A stretch of DNA of 45,523 bases, taken from assembly GCF_000513935.1 (NCBI RefSeq), contig NZ_AZUY01000049.1:863-46385 (forward strand), in the 5' to 3' direction. Made by a program: the position numbers and the translations under genes. The notes under the pieces were generated by a model that did not search any database, had not been told where the DNA came from, and saw only the letters and a program-made list of their open reading frames with translations. Below, piece after piece: positions 1 to 8,632 of this stretch. The stretch's first letter is position 1. Each line of letters begins with the position of its first letter. This DNA comes from Mesorhizobium sp. WSM3626 (lineage in GTDB: Bacteria; Pseudomonadota; Alphaproteobacteria; Rhizobiales; Rhizobiaceae).

Positions 1-71
1 TTCTCCTGCGCGGCCAGATAATCGCGGACGCCATCCGTGGGAGCGAGGCTCTTCGCCATGATGTGGCGCAT
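1..71 (-). CDS. cysN: Sulfate adenylyltransferase subunit 1 (CysN), N-terminal fragment
   Basis: Only the first codons are inside the window; the gene runs off the left edge. Reading leftward from 71 gives MRHIMAKSLAPTDGVRDYLAAQE. A second in-frame ATG at 59 is an alternative start. The reading begins 2 bases after the cysD stop, as expected for the cysDN operon of rhizobia. CysN is the GTPase subunit that drives ATP sulfurylase (sulfate + ATP to adenylylsulfate). In many rhizobia it is fused to APS kinase (CysNC), which cannot be judged here. The identity rests mainly on position after cysD; no GTPase motif is visible yet. Confidence 0.72.
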   Translation of the reverse strand, partial: MRHIMAKSLAPTDGVRDYLAAQE

Positions 72-73
72 GG

Positions 74-979
74 TCAGAAATACCCCTCGCGCTTCTTCTT
101 TTCCATCGAACCGGCTTCATCGCGGTCGATCAGGCGACCCTGCCGTTCGGATGTGCGTGCCGTCAGCATCTCGCCGACGATGGCCTCGAGTGTGTCGGCG
201 TCGGATTCGATGGCGCCGGTCAGCGGATAGCAACCAAGCGTGCGGAACCGCACCAACCTGTCCTCCACGACCTCGCCGGGCAGCAGCTTCATGCGATCAT
301 CATCCTTGAGGATCAACATGCCATCGCGTTCGACAACCGGCCGCTGCTTGGCGAAATAGAGCGGCACGATCGGGATGTTTTCCTGCAGAATGTACTGCCA
401 GATGTCGAGCTCGGTCCAGTTCGACAAGGGGAAGACGCGGATCGATTCACCCTGCGCGATGCGAGTGTTGAAGATCTTCCACATTTCGGGCCGCTGGTTC
501 TTCGGATCCCACACATGCTGGGCATTGCGGAAAGAGAAGATGCGCTCCTTGGCGCGCGACTTTTCCTCGTCACGGCGGGCGCCACCAAAGGCGGCATCGA
601 AGCCGTATTTGTCGAGCGCCTGGCGCAACGCCACGGTCTTCATCACATGGGTGTGGGTGTTCGAACCGTGATCGAACGGATTGATGTTGTCGCGCACGCC
701 GTCTTCGTTGACATGAACCAGAAGGTCGAACCCCAGCTTCTGCGCCATCTGATCGCGAAATGCGATCATCTCGCGAAATTTCCAGGTGGTGTCGACGTGA
801 AGAAAGGGGAATGGCGGCTTGGCCGGATAGAACGCCTTCATCGCCAGATGCATCAGCACCGACGAATCCTTGCCGACGGAATAGAGCATAACCGGCTTGG
901 TGAAAGCGGCCGCGACCTCGCGGAATATGTGGATCGACTCGGCTTCAAGCCGCTGCAGATGCGTAAGCGCTGATATCAT
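74..979 (-). CDS. cysD: Sulfate adenylyltransferase subunit 2 (CysD)
   Basis: The 301-residue product matches the usual length of about 300 for CysD, the ATP-binding subunit of ATP sulfurylase, which makes adenylylsulfate in cytoplasmic sulfate assimilation. The PP-loop motif YSVGKDSSVL lies near residues 34-43. The HVDTTWKFREM segment, GARRDEEKSRAKER and the C-terminal SMEKKKREGYF are all CysD hallmarks. I chose the ATG at 979 (MISALTHLQRLEAESIHIF) because it fits the family N-terminus. An in-frame TTG at 1027 has an AAGG about 8 bases upstream and would add 16 residues. cysN follows after 2 bases, so the two are cotranscribed. No cysteine regulator site was recognised upstream. Confidence 0.95.
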   Translation of the reverse strand: MISALTHLQRLEAESIHIFREVAAAFTKPVMLYSVGKDSSVLMHLAMKAFYPAKPPFPFLHVDTTWKFREMIAFRDQMAQKLGFDLLVHVNEDGVRDNINPFDHGSNTHTHVMKTVALRQALDKYGFDAAFGGARRDEEKSRAKERIFSFRNAQHVWDPKNQRPEMWKIFNTRIAQGESIRVFPLSNWTELDIWQYILQENIPIVPLYFAKQRPVVERDGMLILKDDDRMKLLPGEVVEDRLVRFRTLGCYPLTGAIESDADTLEAIVGEMLTARTSERQGRLIDRDEAGSMEKKKREGYF

Positions 980-1446
980 GGACCGTGAGCGTTCTCTCGT
1001 GCCTTGCAACAGAAGTTCCTGCGTCAAATCATCGAGCCTTTTTGCGCCCGCTTCAAGCTTCGCTTCTGGACAAAGTGTTTCGTTCGGGCGTTCTAGCAGA
1101 TCGTCGCGGCCCAGAACAATGCAGGACGAGCTCGGCAGCAGTCGGTTCGGGAATGAATTTTCCGTGCTAGTGGCAAAATCCGGAAATTTCTGCTTGAAGG
1201 GCCTCCAGCTGGGAAAGGCAGGAAAAATATTGCCTGTGAGAGCGCCGTGGCGGCGGCGCAGGGGTCAACCGGCCCCGAATGCGGGATTTCGGCGGCAATC
1301 GATCCGGACGCACTATCGAAACAGCGACCCAGCCGCTATACGCTTTTCGAGAGTGGGCAAGTGCGTGATGAAGCACGGGCAGTTTCGAGGCGAGCACTTT
1401 CGAAGATGTGCCGCATAAAATCTCTCTGGAATAGCAGGTCCGAGAA
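980..1446. other. Intergenic region between divergent cysD and O-antigen ligase gene
   Basis: About 470 bases between two divergently read genes. It must contain the cysDN promoter and probably the promoter of the polysaccharide genes to the right. I see no RNA gene, no convincing reading frame and no clear sigma-70 pair. An in-frame TAG at 1432-1434 limits the ligase gene to a start at or after 1447. Confidence 0.5.
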
Positions 1447-2772
1447 TTGAACCGGCTTTCATCCATTAGGCAGCAATTCACGCCTTCGCGGATCAATATC
1501 TACTTCTCCATTCTCTGCTTCTTTTCTCCCCCGGTCCTGGGATCGGTGGTTAGCTTCGTGTTCAATGGCGGCGGCTTGTGGTCCGTCCTGTTGATCGCCT
1601 TGAAGAGAAGACGCTTCAATGTCGACCGCGCGATGATGCCGCTGACGATCGCGATCTATGCCTATTGCGCAAGCAATGTCCTGGCGTCCCTCGTCAACCA
1701 CGTGATCGTCAAGGACGCGCGGCATCTTATCCCGCTCATCACCTTTCTGTTTTTTCCCATCTCCTATTCGACCTGGAGCATTACGCAGAAGGCAACGCTC
1801 GTCCGCATCATTGTGCTGGCCAGCATGGCTGCCTGTTTCGGGGCGCTGCTGCTGGCGGTCTATCAGCAGTATCGGCTTGGCATACGCGCCGAGGGCGGGG
1901 CCGGAAATGCGATCGTTTTCGCTGAGGTCCTCTGCCTTGCAGTGGTGACCTGCGTGGCTGCTGCCCTGTCCGGTATAGAGAGGTACAGGATCGCCCTCAT
2001 CTGCGCTGCACTCGGCGGAACGGTCGCCATTATCTACTCCGGTACGCGCATCGTCTGGCTGGCGCTGCTGATTGCCGGTATCGCCGTTCTGCTGATCAAC
2101 CAGCAGAGGCTGAGAGGGAGAAATGCCGTTCGCGTGCTTTTGCTGCTGGCCGCGATCGCAGTCACAATCGCGTTTTTCGGGTTCCAGACGATAGCGGGGC
2201 GTGTCGCCTTTCTGCACTCCGATTGGGATGCGCTGGCGGCCCATGGTGACCACACGACTGCTCTGGGATCGCGCGTCGCGCTTTGGGATATCGGCCTGAA
2301 GGCATTTCGGGAGATGCCATTTTTCGGACATGGGGTGGGTGCCACTCACGTCTTGATCAAGCAGGGCTTTCAGGACCAGTTCGGGATGGACGAAGGTTTC
2401 AGTCATTTCCATAACGGCTTCCTGACCGCCTTGGTGCAAGCAGGAATCCTGGGTGCGGTGACGCTGGCAGCGATCTTTGTGGTTGCCGCCAGAAATGCCG
2501 CCCGGGTCCTTCGCGACAGCGCCGATCCGATCGAGCGGTTCGGCGCCACCATGATTGTCGCCGTCGTGATCACCTACCTGACCGCCGGAATGACAGGCAT
2601 CCTGATCGGCCATGACATTCTGGACTCGGTCTTTATGGTCTTCCTGGTGTCGGGAACATATCTTGCATGTGGGCGCCAGGCCGCGTTGGTGGAAGCACGG
2701 ACGGTTTCACCAGCAAACAGCCAAGCCGTTCCATCAGTAGAAGGCCTGGCACCCCGGCCAGCCGCTCGATAG
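1447..2772 (+). CDS. O-antigen ligase / polymerase family membrane protein (WaaL/Wzy_C)
   Basis: A 441-residue polytopic inner-membrane protein with about ten hydrophobic segments. A long periplasmic-type loop (roughly residues 245-325) carries the SRVALWDIGLKAF stretch and ends in HFHNGFLTALVQAGILG, the typical Wzy_C pattern near residues 318-335. Family members join polymerised O-antigen to lipid A-core (WaaL) or polymerise repeat units (Wzy). With a Wzm/Wzt exporter nearby, the ligase role is more likely. The start is a TTG at 1447; an in-frame stop lies 12 bases upstream, so no longer version exists, but a later start before the first membrane segment is possible. The epimerase gene follows after 17 bases, suggesting cotranscription. 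Confidence 0.85.
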   Translation: MNRLSSIRQQFTPSRINIYFSILCFFSPPVLGSVVSFVFNGGGLWSVLLIALKRRRFNVDRAMMPLTIAIYAYCASNVLASLVNHVIVKDARHLIPLITFLFFPISYSTWSITQKATLVRIIVLASMAACFGALLLAVYQQYRLGIRAEGGAGNAIVFAEVLCLAVVTCVAAALSGIERYRIALICAALGGTVAIIYSGTRIVWLALLIAGIAVLLINQQRLRGRNAVRVLLLLAAIAVTIAFFGFQTIAGRVAFLHSDWDALAAHGDHTTALGSRVALWDIGLKAFREMPFFGHGVGATHVLIKQGFQDQFGMDEGFSHFHNGFLTALVQAGILGAVTLAAIFVVAARNAARVLRDSADPIERFGATMIVAVVITYLTAGMTGILIGHDILDSVFMVFLVSGTYLACGRQAALVEARTVSPANSQAVPSVEGLAPRPAAR

Positions 2773-2789
2773 CCGGTCCGGGCAAGACA

Positions 2790-3737
2790 ATGAAAGTCCT
2801 GGTTACGGGCGCGACGGGCTTCATCGGCCGCCAGGTGGTCCATCGGCTTCGTGAGGCCGGTGTCGGGCTTCGCCTCGCCTCCCGCCGGCCGGAGAGACTT
2901 GACGCGGGGTCCGACGCCGTGCCAATGCCGGGTTTCGATGCGCCGGCCGCGGCTTTCCTGGCGCTGACCAGGGACGTTACGGATATCGTCCATTGCGCGG
3001 GTCTGAACAATGACCAGGGCAATGCTACCGAAGCCGATTTTCGGGCAGCCAATGCGCAATTGAGCGCACGTCTGGCACATGCCGCCGCCACCCAGGCAAG
3101 CGGACGGTTCATCCATCTTTCCTCGATCCGGGCCGTGATCGGCGCGCGTGCCAGCGCAACGATCGACGAAAACACGGTCCCCGAACCGCAAGACGCCTAC
3201 GGGCGCTCGAAGCGCGAAGCAGAAATCGCGGTGCTGGACGCCTATGCCTCCCATGGCCGTGCCGACGCCGCCATATTGCGGCTGCCTCCAGTCTACGGGA
3301 TCGGCATGAAAGGAAACCTGGCGACGCTGATGCGGCTCGCCGATACGGCTCTGCCGATCCCGACAGGCGCGTTGACGGCAAACCGCTCGCTGCTGTCATC
3401 GCAATCGGCGGCACGGGCGGTGTGGCATCTGCTTTGCCATTCGCAGCCGCTTCATCCGGTCTATACCGCCAGCGACGTGACGCCGGTTTCCGTCGCTGCC
3501 ATCATCGGTGCCTTTCGCCGCGGTTTCGGGAGGCCGACGCGCTTGGTGCCAATGCCGGCCGGACCGATGCGGGCGGCCGCCATACTGCTTGGCAGGCGGC
3601 CGTTCTGGGACAGCCTGACCGCGACACAGATATGCGACCCTTCCCTGCTTGCCTCGCAAGGCTGGGCGCCGGAATCCGGCACACTGGAATGGCTGACCGA
3701 GATAGCGCGGCTCCGAAAGCCCCGACTTCCCGTTTGA
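2790..3737 (+). CDS. NAD(P)-dependent sugar epimerase/reductase (SDR; candidate 4-ketosugar reductase, WreQ/WbpV-like)
   Basis: A 315-residue extended short-chain dehydrogenase. The N-terminal Rossmann motif is GATGFIG (residues 7-13), followed by SSIRAVIG and the catalytic YGRSK (Y-x3-K). ATG 2790 is chosen because the nucleotide-binding strand MKVLVTGA begins there, as is usual for the family; upstream codons overlap the ligase gene. It sits beside a small phosphoglycosyl transferase gene and a WbpM-type 4,6-dehydratase gene. That trio matches the known N-acetylquinovosamine pathway of Rhizobium etli (WreV, WreQ, WreU). I infer it reduces the 4-keto intermediate to QuiNAc. A 4-epimerase acting on a related sugar is an alternative, since sequence alone does not fix the substrate. 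Confidence 0.8.
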   Translation: MKVLVTGATGFIGRQVVHRLREAGVGLRLASRRPERLDAGSDAVPMPGFDAPAAAFLALTRDVTDIVHCAGLNNDQGNATEADFRAANAQLSARLAHAAATQASGRFIHLSSIRAVIGARASATIDENTVPEPQDAYGRSKREAEIAVLDAYASHGRADAAILRLPPVYGIGMKGNLATLMRLADTALPIPTGALTANRSLLSSQSAARAVWHLLCHSQPLHPVYTASDVTPVSVAAIIGAFRRGFGRPTRLVPMPAGPMRAAAILLGRRPFWDSLTATQICDPSLLASQGWAPESGTLEWLTEIARLRKPRLPV

Positions 3738-3782
3738 CCACTGGTCCAAGGACTGGTTTTCTGCTTCTGGAGCACGGCGCGC

Positions 3783-4322
3783 TCAGCCGCGATAGAGCGT
3801 TCCGAACAAGATCCGAAGGTCGAGCCAGAACGACGCGGTCCTGAGATAGCTGGCATCGATTTCGGCCAGAAGTTGCGGGTTCGACATGTCGATGCCCCTG
3901 ATCTGGGCCAAGCCTGTCATTCCGGGGAGAGCCTGCAAAACCCCGAGCCGCCTGCGGCATTCGATCAGTTCTGTTTGGGTCGGCAGGCAGGGACGCGGTC
4001 CGACCAGGCTCATTTCGCCGCGCAGGACATTCCAGAGTTGCGGCAACTCGTCGAGCTTGAATTTCCGCAAGCCCTTTCCAACCGATGTCACGGCGCTCAC
4101 GGGGGTTTCATGCGAGGGCAAGGATGGCGTTCCCTGGTACATCGTCCTTAACTTGTGGCAGCGAAAAAGCGCCCCTTCGCGGCCAATCCGCGTTTGGGAA
4201 AAAATCACCGGACCTGGCGACGATGCACGGACGGCAAGAATGGCAAGCAACAGAATGGGAGAGGTTGCCACCAGCAGCACAGCCGCACCGGCGAGATCGA
4301 AGATTTTCTTGGCTGTCGTCAT
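3783..4322 (-). CDS. Small monotopic phosphoglycosyl transferase (sugar transferase, WreU/PglC-like)
   Basis: A 179-residue protein of the minimal bacterial sugar-transferase type. It has one hydrophobic N-terminal segment (residues 8-30) followed by the catalytic core. Visible motifs are CHKLRTM, the KLDELPQLWNVLRGEMSLVGPRP block and PGMTGLAQIRG. Such enzymes move a sugar-1-phosphate from a UDP-sugar to undecaprenyl phosphate at the inner membrane and so start a glycan chain. ATG 4322 gives the expected N-terminus (MTTAKKIFDLAG); upstream codons are not family-like. It is convergent with the SDR gene and lies about 120 bases downstream of a GT2 gene. From context I infer a QuiNAc-type (or 4-keto precursor) donor. 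Confidence 0.9.
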   Translation of the reverse strand: MTTAKKIFDLAGAAVLLVATSPILLLAILAVRASSPGPVIFSQTRIGREGALFRCHKLRTMYQGTPSLPSHETPVSAVTSVGKGLRKFKLDELPQLWNVLRGEMSLVGPRPCLPTQTELIECRRRLGVLQALPGMTGLAQIRGIDMSNPQLLAEIDASYLRTASFWLDLRILFGTLYRG

Positions 4323-4443
4323 GAGTGGCCGATGGGCTCCCTGCCAGGGTTTCACGCGGCAACCGCGAGCGAAACCGGTCAATCCGGTCGGCGTAGCATG
4401 AGGTCGCCTTCCTGACCAAGCGCCGCCACGCGGTCCGCAATAT

Positions 4444-5376
4444 TCAGATGCGACCCAGGATAAAGGCGAGATAGAGCCCAAGGGTCCCGGCAATAGTCTG
4501 TCGATAGACGCCGCTTTTGTGCAGGGCGCCCAGGCGTTGGAAAAGGCTACCTTGCCGACCGTTCGCGAACAAATCGAGGCATGCCAGCGCATCCGTCGTA
4601 AGGAGGTCGCGATTGACGGCAAGGCCGGCGAGATTGAGATCGGTCCAGTCCGCGAAGTGGCCCTTGAAGAGGCGGCCGAGCCGCGAGATCCGCGCCTGCC
4701 ACGATGCATTGGCGCCGACCAGGTTTGCCGCATGCTGGCGGTAGCGCACCAATGGTCGCGGATCGTAGCGGACGACGCCGCCGGCACCGGTGACGATCAG
4801 ATAGGCCCACCAATCATGGCTGACGAAACCGGTGCGAGCGGAGGCCTTGGCCAACAGATCGCGGGCGGCGCGGTTGAGCAGGATGGTGTTGCCGCCGGCA
4901 ATGCTTTGCACCAGCGCGTTGCGGAAGGCCGGCGGACGGCTAAACAGCGGCGAATGGCCGACCAGGCTTCCGGTTTCGGCCATGGTCGCGGTTCGCGAGC
5001 AGAACATCAGCGGTTGCGCCACGTCAAATGTCCGCATCCAGCCAAGGGCGCTTTCAAGCCTGTCGGGCTCCCAGACATCGTCCTGATCGCTGAAGGCGTA
5101 ACAATCCGCGTCAATGCGCGGGTCGAGGATCATCGACCGGAAATTGGCGGCAAAGCCTTGCCGCGGCCCTTCCACCAAATTTATCCGACCTTTTGCCCAG
5201 CGGGGCTTCCAGGCTTCGACGATGGCAACCGTGCCATCGACTGAGCCGTCGTCGGATATCCAGAGGTCGACCAGAGGATGGGACTGGTCGAGCAGCGACT
5301 GCATTTGCTCGTCGATGAAGGCGGCGCCGTCCTTCGTGGCCATCAGGACGGCAATGCGCAGATCTGTCTTACCCAC
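4444..5376 (-). CDS. Family 2 glycosyltransferase
   Basis: The product is about 310 residues with a GT-A fold: an IAVLMATKDGAAFIDEQMQSLL opening, DDGS near residues 41-44, and FSDQDDVWEPDRL near residues 96-108 containing the DxD-like metal site. Such enzymes add one sugar from an NDP donor to a lipid-linked acceptor on the cytoplasmic face. Start choice is uncertain. A GTG at 5418 adds 14 residues, but it lies inside a dispersed palindromic repeat and gives a basic, non-family N-terminus, so GTG 5376 is preferred. The gene follows the WbpM-type gene with a short gap and precedes the phosphoglycosyl transferase gene, so it probably adds an early sugar of the same glycan. Confidence 0.85.
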   Translation of the reverse strand: MGKTDLRIAVLMATKDGAAFIDEQMQSLLDQSHPLVDLWISDDGSVDGTVAIVEAWKPRWAKGRINLVEGPRQGFAANFRSMILDPRIDADCYAFSDQDDVWEPDRLESALGWMRTFDVAQPLMFCSRTATMAETGSLVGHSPLFSRPPAFRNALVQSIAGGNTILLNRAARDLLAKASARTGFVSHDWWAYLIVTGAGGVVRYDPRPLVRYRQHAANLVGANASWQARISRLGRLFKGHFADWTDLNLAGLAVNRDLLTTDALACLDLFANGRQGSLFQRLGALHKSGVYRQTIAGTLGLYLAFILGRI

Positions 5377-5397
5377 TGATGTCAAACGCCTTGCTGC

Positions 5398-5433
5398 GCG
5401 AGGAAAACCGCTACGCACTTTTCCCGGAATTGC
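5398..5433. repeat. Dispersed palindromic repeat, copy A
   Basis: A stretch running from GGAAAACCGCTACGC to TTTTCCCGGAATTGC, ending just before the stop codon of the 4,6-dehydratase gene. It matches a second copy at 42904-42944 at about 25 of 32 aligned positions (my hand alignment, one gap). It resembles short repeats that I recall as common between genes in Mesorhizobium genomes. It overlaps the possible GTG 5418 start of the glycosyltransferase gene, which argues against that start. Confidence 0.5.
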
Positions 5434-5434
5434 T

Positions 5435-7423
5435 TTAGCTCGCCTGCCCGGCCGTCTTCGGGACCGCGTCCTGCCGCGCGTTCGCCCTTGTCTTCGTCGC
5501 GCGGTCGAGATCGGCCAGGATGGTGAGCGAGGCGGCCTTGTCCTGGCTCTTCATGGATTGCTGCAATGCCGCAAGTGCTGCCTGGACATCCGACCACTGC
5601 GCCACATCGGTGCTCAGGCCAAAAATCTTGGCAATGCTGAGCTCGACCAATACCTCGTCTTCGCCGTGAAGTATCTCGTGGAGCTTTTCGCCCGGCCGGA
5701 TACCGGTGAAGCGGATTGGTATATCCGTATAGGGGCTTTTGCCCGCCATGCGGATCATCGTTTCGGCCACTTCGACGATCGGCACGGGCTTGCCCATGTC
5801 GAGCATGTAGACGGCGTAGTCCTGGTCGGCCGGCCGCGACGCGGCATCGGCCGCCGACATGATGACGAGATCGACGGCCTCGGCGACAGTCATGAAATAG
5901 CGCGTCATGCGGCGGTCGGTTATGGTGACCGGCCCACCGGCCTCGATCTGCGCCTGGAATATGGTCGCCACCGAGCCATTGCTGCCGAAGACGTTGCCGA
6001 AGCGCACCGCGATGAACTTGGTGGCGGCGCGGCGGCCGCCCGGTTCGCCGGCCGGCGTTTCATGCAGGGCGCTGACGATCTGTTCGGCGGCCCGCTTGGT
6101 CATGCCGAGCACGGACGTCGGATCGACGGCCTTGTCGCTCGAGACCATGACGAATTGCGCCACGCCGCATTTGGCGGCGACCTCGGCGCAGACAAGCGTG
6201 CCGAAAACGTTGGTCTGGATGGCCGATTCCCAGTTCTCCTCCAGAAGCGGAACGTGCTTCAGCGCCGCGGCATGGAAGAGGATGTCGGGTTTGAACTCCG
6301 TGACGACGCGCGTCATCTGGCGCCTGTCCGCGACATCGACGATGCGGACCTTGAGGCGGTCGTGGTCCTTCTCGTCGACATACTGGCTCAGCTGGAAGAT
6401 GCCGAATTCGGAATTGTCGGCGACCAGCACGGCCTCGGCTCCAAGCTCCAGCGACCGCTTGACCAGCGTTCGCCCGATGGAGCCGGCGCCTCCCGTGACC
6501 AGGACGCGCTTGCCGCCGACGAAGGCGCCGATGCGCTCGATGTCGGACGGCACAGTCGGGCGGCGCAGGATCGTCTCCATCTCGACGGCATCGAGAACGA
6601 GCTTTCCCTCCTGGCCCACCTGCGAAAGCCCAGCGAACTGCACGACCCCGATGTCGCCGTGACGCGCGACGCGGACCAGCTCGGAATATTCCTCGATCTC
6701 GTGTTCGGCGCCGCTGCCGAAAATCAGCAGATCGAGGCTCTTGCTGCCGGTCGCATAGTCCTCCAGGACATTGATCAGGCGCGGCCGGGTGGCCACCACG
6801 GGAACCCCTTGAATGCGCGTGCCCAGCGGTGCGCCACGCTCGGTCGCCATGATGCCGACAATGGAATGCTCGGCGGGCTGCGCCGTACGCGTGAAACGAA
6901 TGATCAGGTCGGCCTCGCCGAGCCGCCCGACGAACAGGGCCTGCTTGGTCCGCGCCGTGTCGGCCTTGCGGTTCAAAATACCCCAGCTCGCGCCGTCACG
7001 CAGGAAGCGGTAGAACAGCCGGGGCGCCGAGATGATGGTGAAGGAGACGAGCAGGAAGACGATGAACTGGCGCTCGTTGAGGCCCGCGACGGGCTGGAAG
7101 AAACGCACGACCAGCGAAACGGCGTAGAGCACGAAGGTCAGGATCGCGCAGCTCTTCAGGATGTTGAAGAAATCAGGCGTCGAGGCGAAGCGCCAGACCG
7201 TGGTGTAGAGGCCGCAATATCTGAACAGAAGATGGCTTATGAGCACGATGCCGGCCCAGGTGAATAGACCCTCCGTGGAGAGCGCGCCGAACGAAAGATC
7301 CGACCGCGACAGAACGAGACTGAGCGCGACCGCGACCAGGACCATGGCCACGTCCTGGACCATGATGAAGGCGCGCCGCATCCCGGGCCTGAGTCCGAAC
7401 ACAGCTTCCAGGGAAGTATTCAT
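5435..7423 (-). CDS. Membrane-bound nucleotide-sugar 4,6-dehydratase (WbpM/WreV/CapD family)
   Basis: At 662 residues it has the length of full-size WbpM-type proteins. Four N-terminal membrane segments (about residues 15-140) are followed by a CoA-binding-like region with LFVGRLGEADL (about 190-300), and then the catalytic SDR domain starting at VLVTGGAGSIGRTL (about 310). VSSDKAVDPTSVLGMTKR carries the family's altered triad, and RPGEKLHEIL lies near the end. The family converts UDP-GlcNAc to UDP-2-acetamido-2,6-dideoxy-4-hexulose, the precursor of QuiNAc or FucNAc. ATG 7423 begins the typical N-terminus. The GT2 and phosphoglycosyl transferase genes follow on the same strand, and the candidate reductase is read toward them. 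Confidence 0.92.
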   Translation of the reverse strand: MNTSLEAVFGLRPGMRRAFIMVQDVAMVLVAVALSLVLSRSDLSFGALSTEGLFTWAGIVLISHLLFRYCGLYTTVWRFASTPDFFNILKSCAILTFVLYAVSLVVRFFQPVAGLNERQFIVFLLVSFTIISAPRLFYRFLRDGASWGILNRKADTARTKQALFVGRLGEADLIIRFTRTAQPAEHSIVGIMATERGAPLGTRIQGVPVVATRPRLINVLEDYATGSKSLDLLIFGSGAEHEIEEYSELVRVARHGDIGVVQFAGLSQVGQEGKLVLDAVEMETILRRPTVPSDIERIGAFVGGKRVLVTGGAGSIGRTLVKRSLELGAEAVLVADNSEFGIFQLSQYVDEKDHDRLKVRIVDVADRRQMTRVVTEFKPDILFHAAALKHVPLLEENWESAIQTNVFGTLVCAEVAAKCGVAQFVMVSSDKAVDPTSVLGMTKRAAEQIVSALHETPAGEPGGRRAATKFIAVRFGNVFGSNGSVATIFQAQIEAGGPVTITDRRMTRYFMTVAEAVDLVIMSAADAASRPADQDYAVYMLDMGKPVPIVEVAETMIRMAGKSPYTDIPIRFTGIRPGEKLHEILHGEDEVLVELSIAKIFGLSTDVAQWSDVQAALAALQQSMKSQDKAASLTILADLDRATKTRANARQDAVPKTAGQAS

Positions 7424-7727
7424 TAGGCAGTACTAAACTCCAGACTGTCGGCATGACTACCAGCAAAGTGTGAACACGAGAAATCATTCGTGACCGTCAC
7501 ACTTCCAAGTAGCATCTCCGGCCCTCGCCTGCTGTATCGCATACTGCGGGGGACGAGGCATAGCCAGATGTTTTTTTGGAAGAATGAGAGGCAAGGGAAG
7601 CATGAAGCCCGATTCGTGGAAAATTGCCGCGAAGTCCGCATTAGCGCTTGCTTATAAACAGTACGTCATCAGCATGTGTGTCCAGTTTTGCCGCAGTTGA
7701 CTCTGCTCCAGACCTCGTTAGGACGCA
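7424..7727. other. Divergent intergenic region between 4,6-dehydratase and Wzm genes
   Basis: About 300 bases between two divergent polysaccharide genes, presumably with promoters for both. A TGCTTATAAA sequence near 7648-7660 resembles an extended -10 element for the rightward genes, but no good -35 lies at the right distance. No gene or RNA is recognised. Confidence 0.4.
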
Positions 7728-8627
7728 ATGCGTTGCCATATGTCCATCGAAACGGCTATTAGACAGGGGCTTGGTGGTTCGCTATGGCCAGCGAAGGACA
7801 ATGCGCCGAAACAACAGATTGCGATACTCCCAGCTATGATCGCTGCACTAAACGGGGCTTTTGACGACATCTCAAAAGCCATGAAATTACACCGGGTCTG
7901 GGTGGCGCTTGCCCATGAAGACATTGGCGACCAGCACAGACGCACGACACTCGGCCCGCTTTGGATGCTGGTCAACTATTTCGCTTTCGTCGGCACGTTT
8001 GTCTTTGTTTTCGTCACCAAGGACGCGAGCAACCCCAGCTACATAGCCTACGTAGCCATCGGCATGCTGGTATGGTTCTATCTCAGCGAAACAATCACCG
8101 TGAGCGTGTCGCTCTTCCAGCGCGAGGCGAGCTTCATTCAAGGCACGACACTGCCGTTGTTCGTGTACGTGATGCGATTGACGATGCAAAGCGTCATCCG
8201 GGCTGGTTATTCGCTAGCGGGATGCGTTCTTATTCTGTTGTTGAGCGGTTACGGCATCGACACGAACTGGCTGCTGTCGTTGCTGGGCCTGCTGCTTATC
8301 GTCCTGGCAACTCCTGCATTTGTCATGGTCTTCGCGTTCTTGGGCGCCTTTTTCCCCGACAGTGAGTTCATCGTCGGCAATATGATGCGGGTTGGCATGT
8401 TCTTGACGCCGGTCTTTTGGGTCTATAGCGGGCAAGAAGGCATCCAAAAGTATGCCTATCATTGGAATCCGTTCACCTATTTCCTTGAGGGCGTGCGTGA
8501 ACCGATCACGGCGGGCATCTTTCCGACGCATGCTCTGGCGGTGACAGGTTACATCTGTATCGGCGCCTGGGCTATTGCGTTGCTGCTGCTGGGCCGTTAC
8601 CGCAAGCACGTCGTTTTCCTGATCTGA
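7728..8627 (+). CDS. wzm: ABC-2 type polysaccharide export permease (Wzm-like)
   Basis: A 299-residue integral membrane protein with about six membrane segments after a cytoplasmic N-terminus. DIGDQHRRTTLGPLWMLVNY near residues 65-84 is the conserved amphipathic N-terminal region of the O-antigen/capsule export permeases. FLTPVFWVYS and NPFTYFLEGVREPI lie in the second half. It should form the channel that flips lipid-linked polysaccharide across the inner membrane with the ATPase encoded 5 bases downstream. ATG 7728 is chosen because TTAGGA lies 5-6 bases upstream; ATG 7740 is a possible alternative. Confidence 0.92.
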   Translation: MRCHMSIETAIRQGLGGSLWPAKDNAPKQQIAILPAMIAALNGAFDDISKAMKLHRVWVALAHEDIGDQHRRTTLGPLWMLVNYFAFVGTFVFVFVTKDASNPSYIAYVAIGMLVWFYLSETITVSVSLFQREASFIQGTTLPLFVYVMRLTMQSVIRAGYSLAGCVLILLLSGYGIDTNWLLSLLGLLLIVLATPAFVMVFAFLGAFFPDSEFIVGNMMRVGMFLTPVFWVYSGQEGIQKYAYHWNPFTYFLEGVREPITAGIFPTHALAVTGYICIGAWAIALLLLGRYRKHVVFLI

Positions 8628-8632
8628 GCCTC

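Noticed and set aside
5114..7267. A 717-codon open frame on the plus strand
   Set aside because: It lies antisense to the 4,6-dehydratase gene and owes its length to GC-rich codon bias; it has no recognisable domain.
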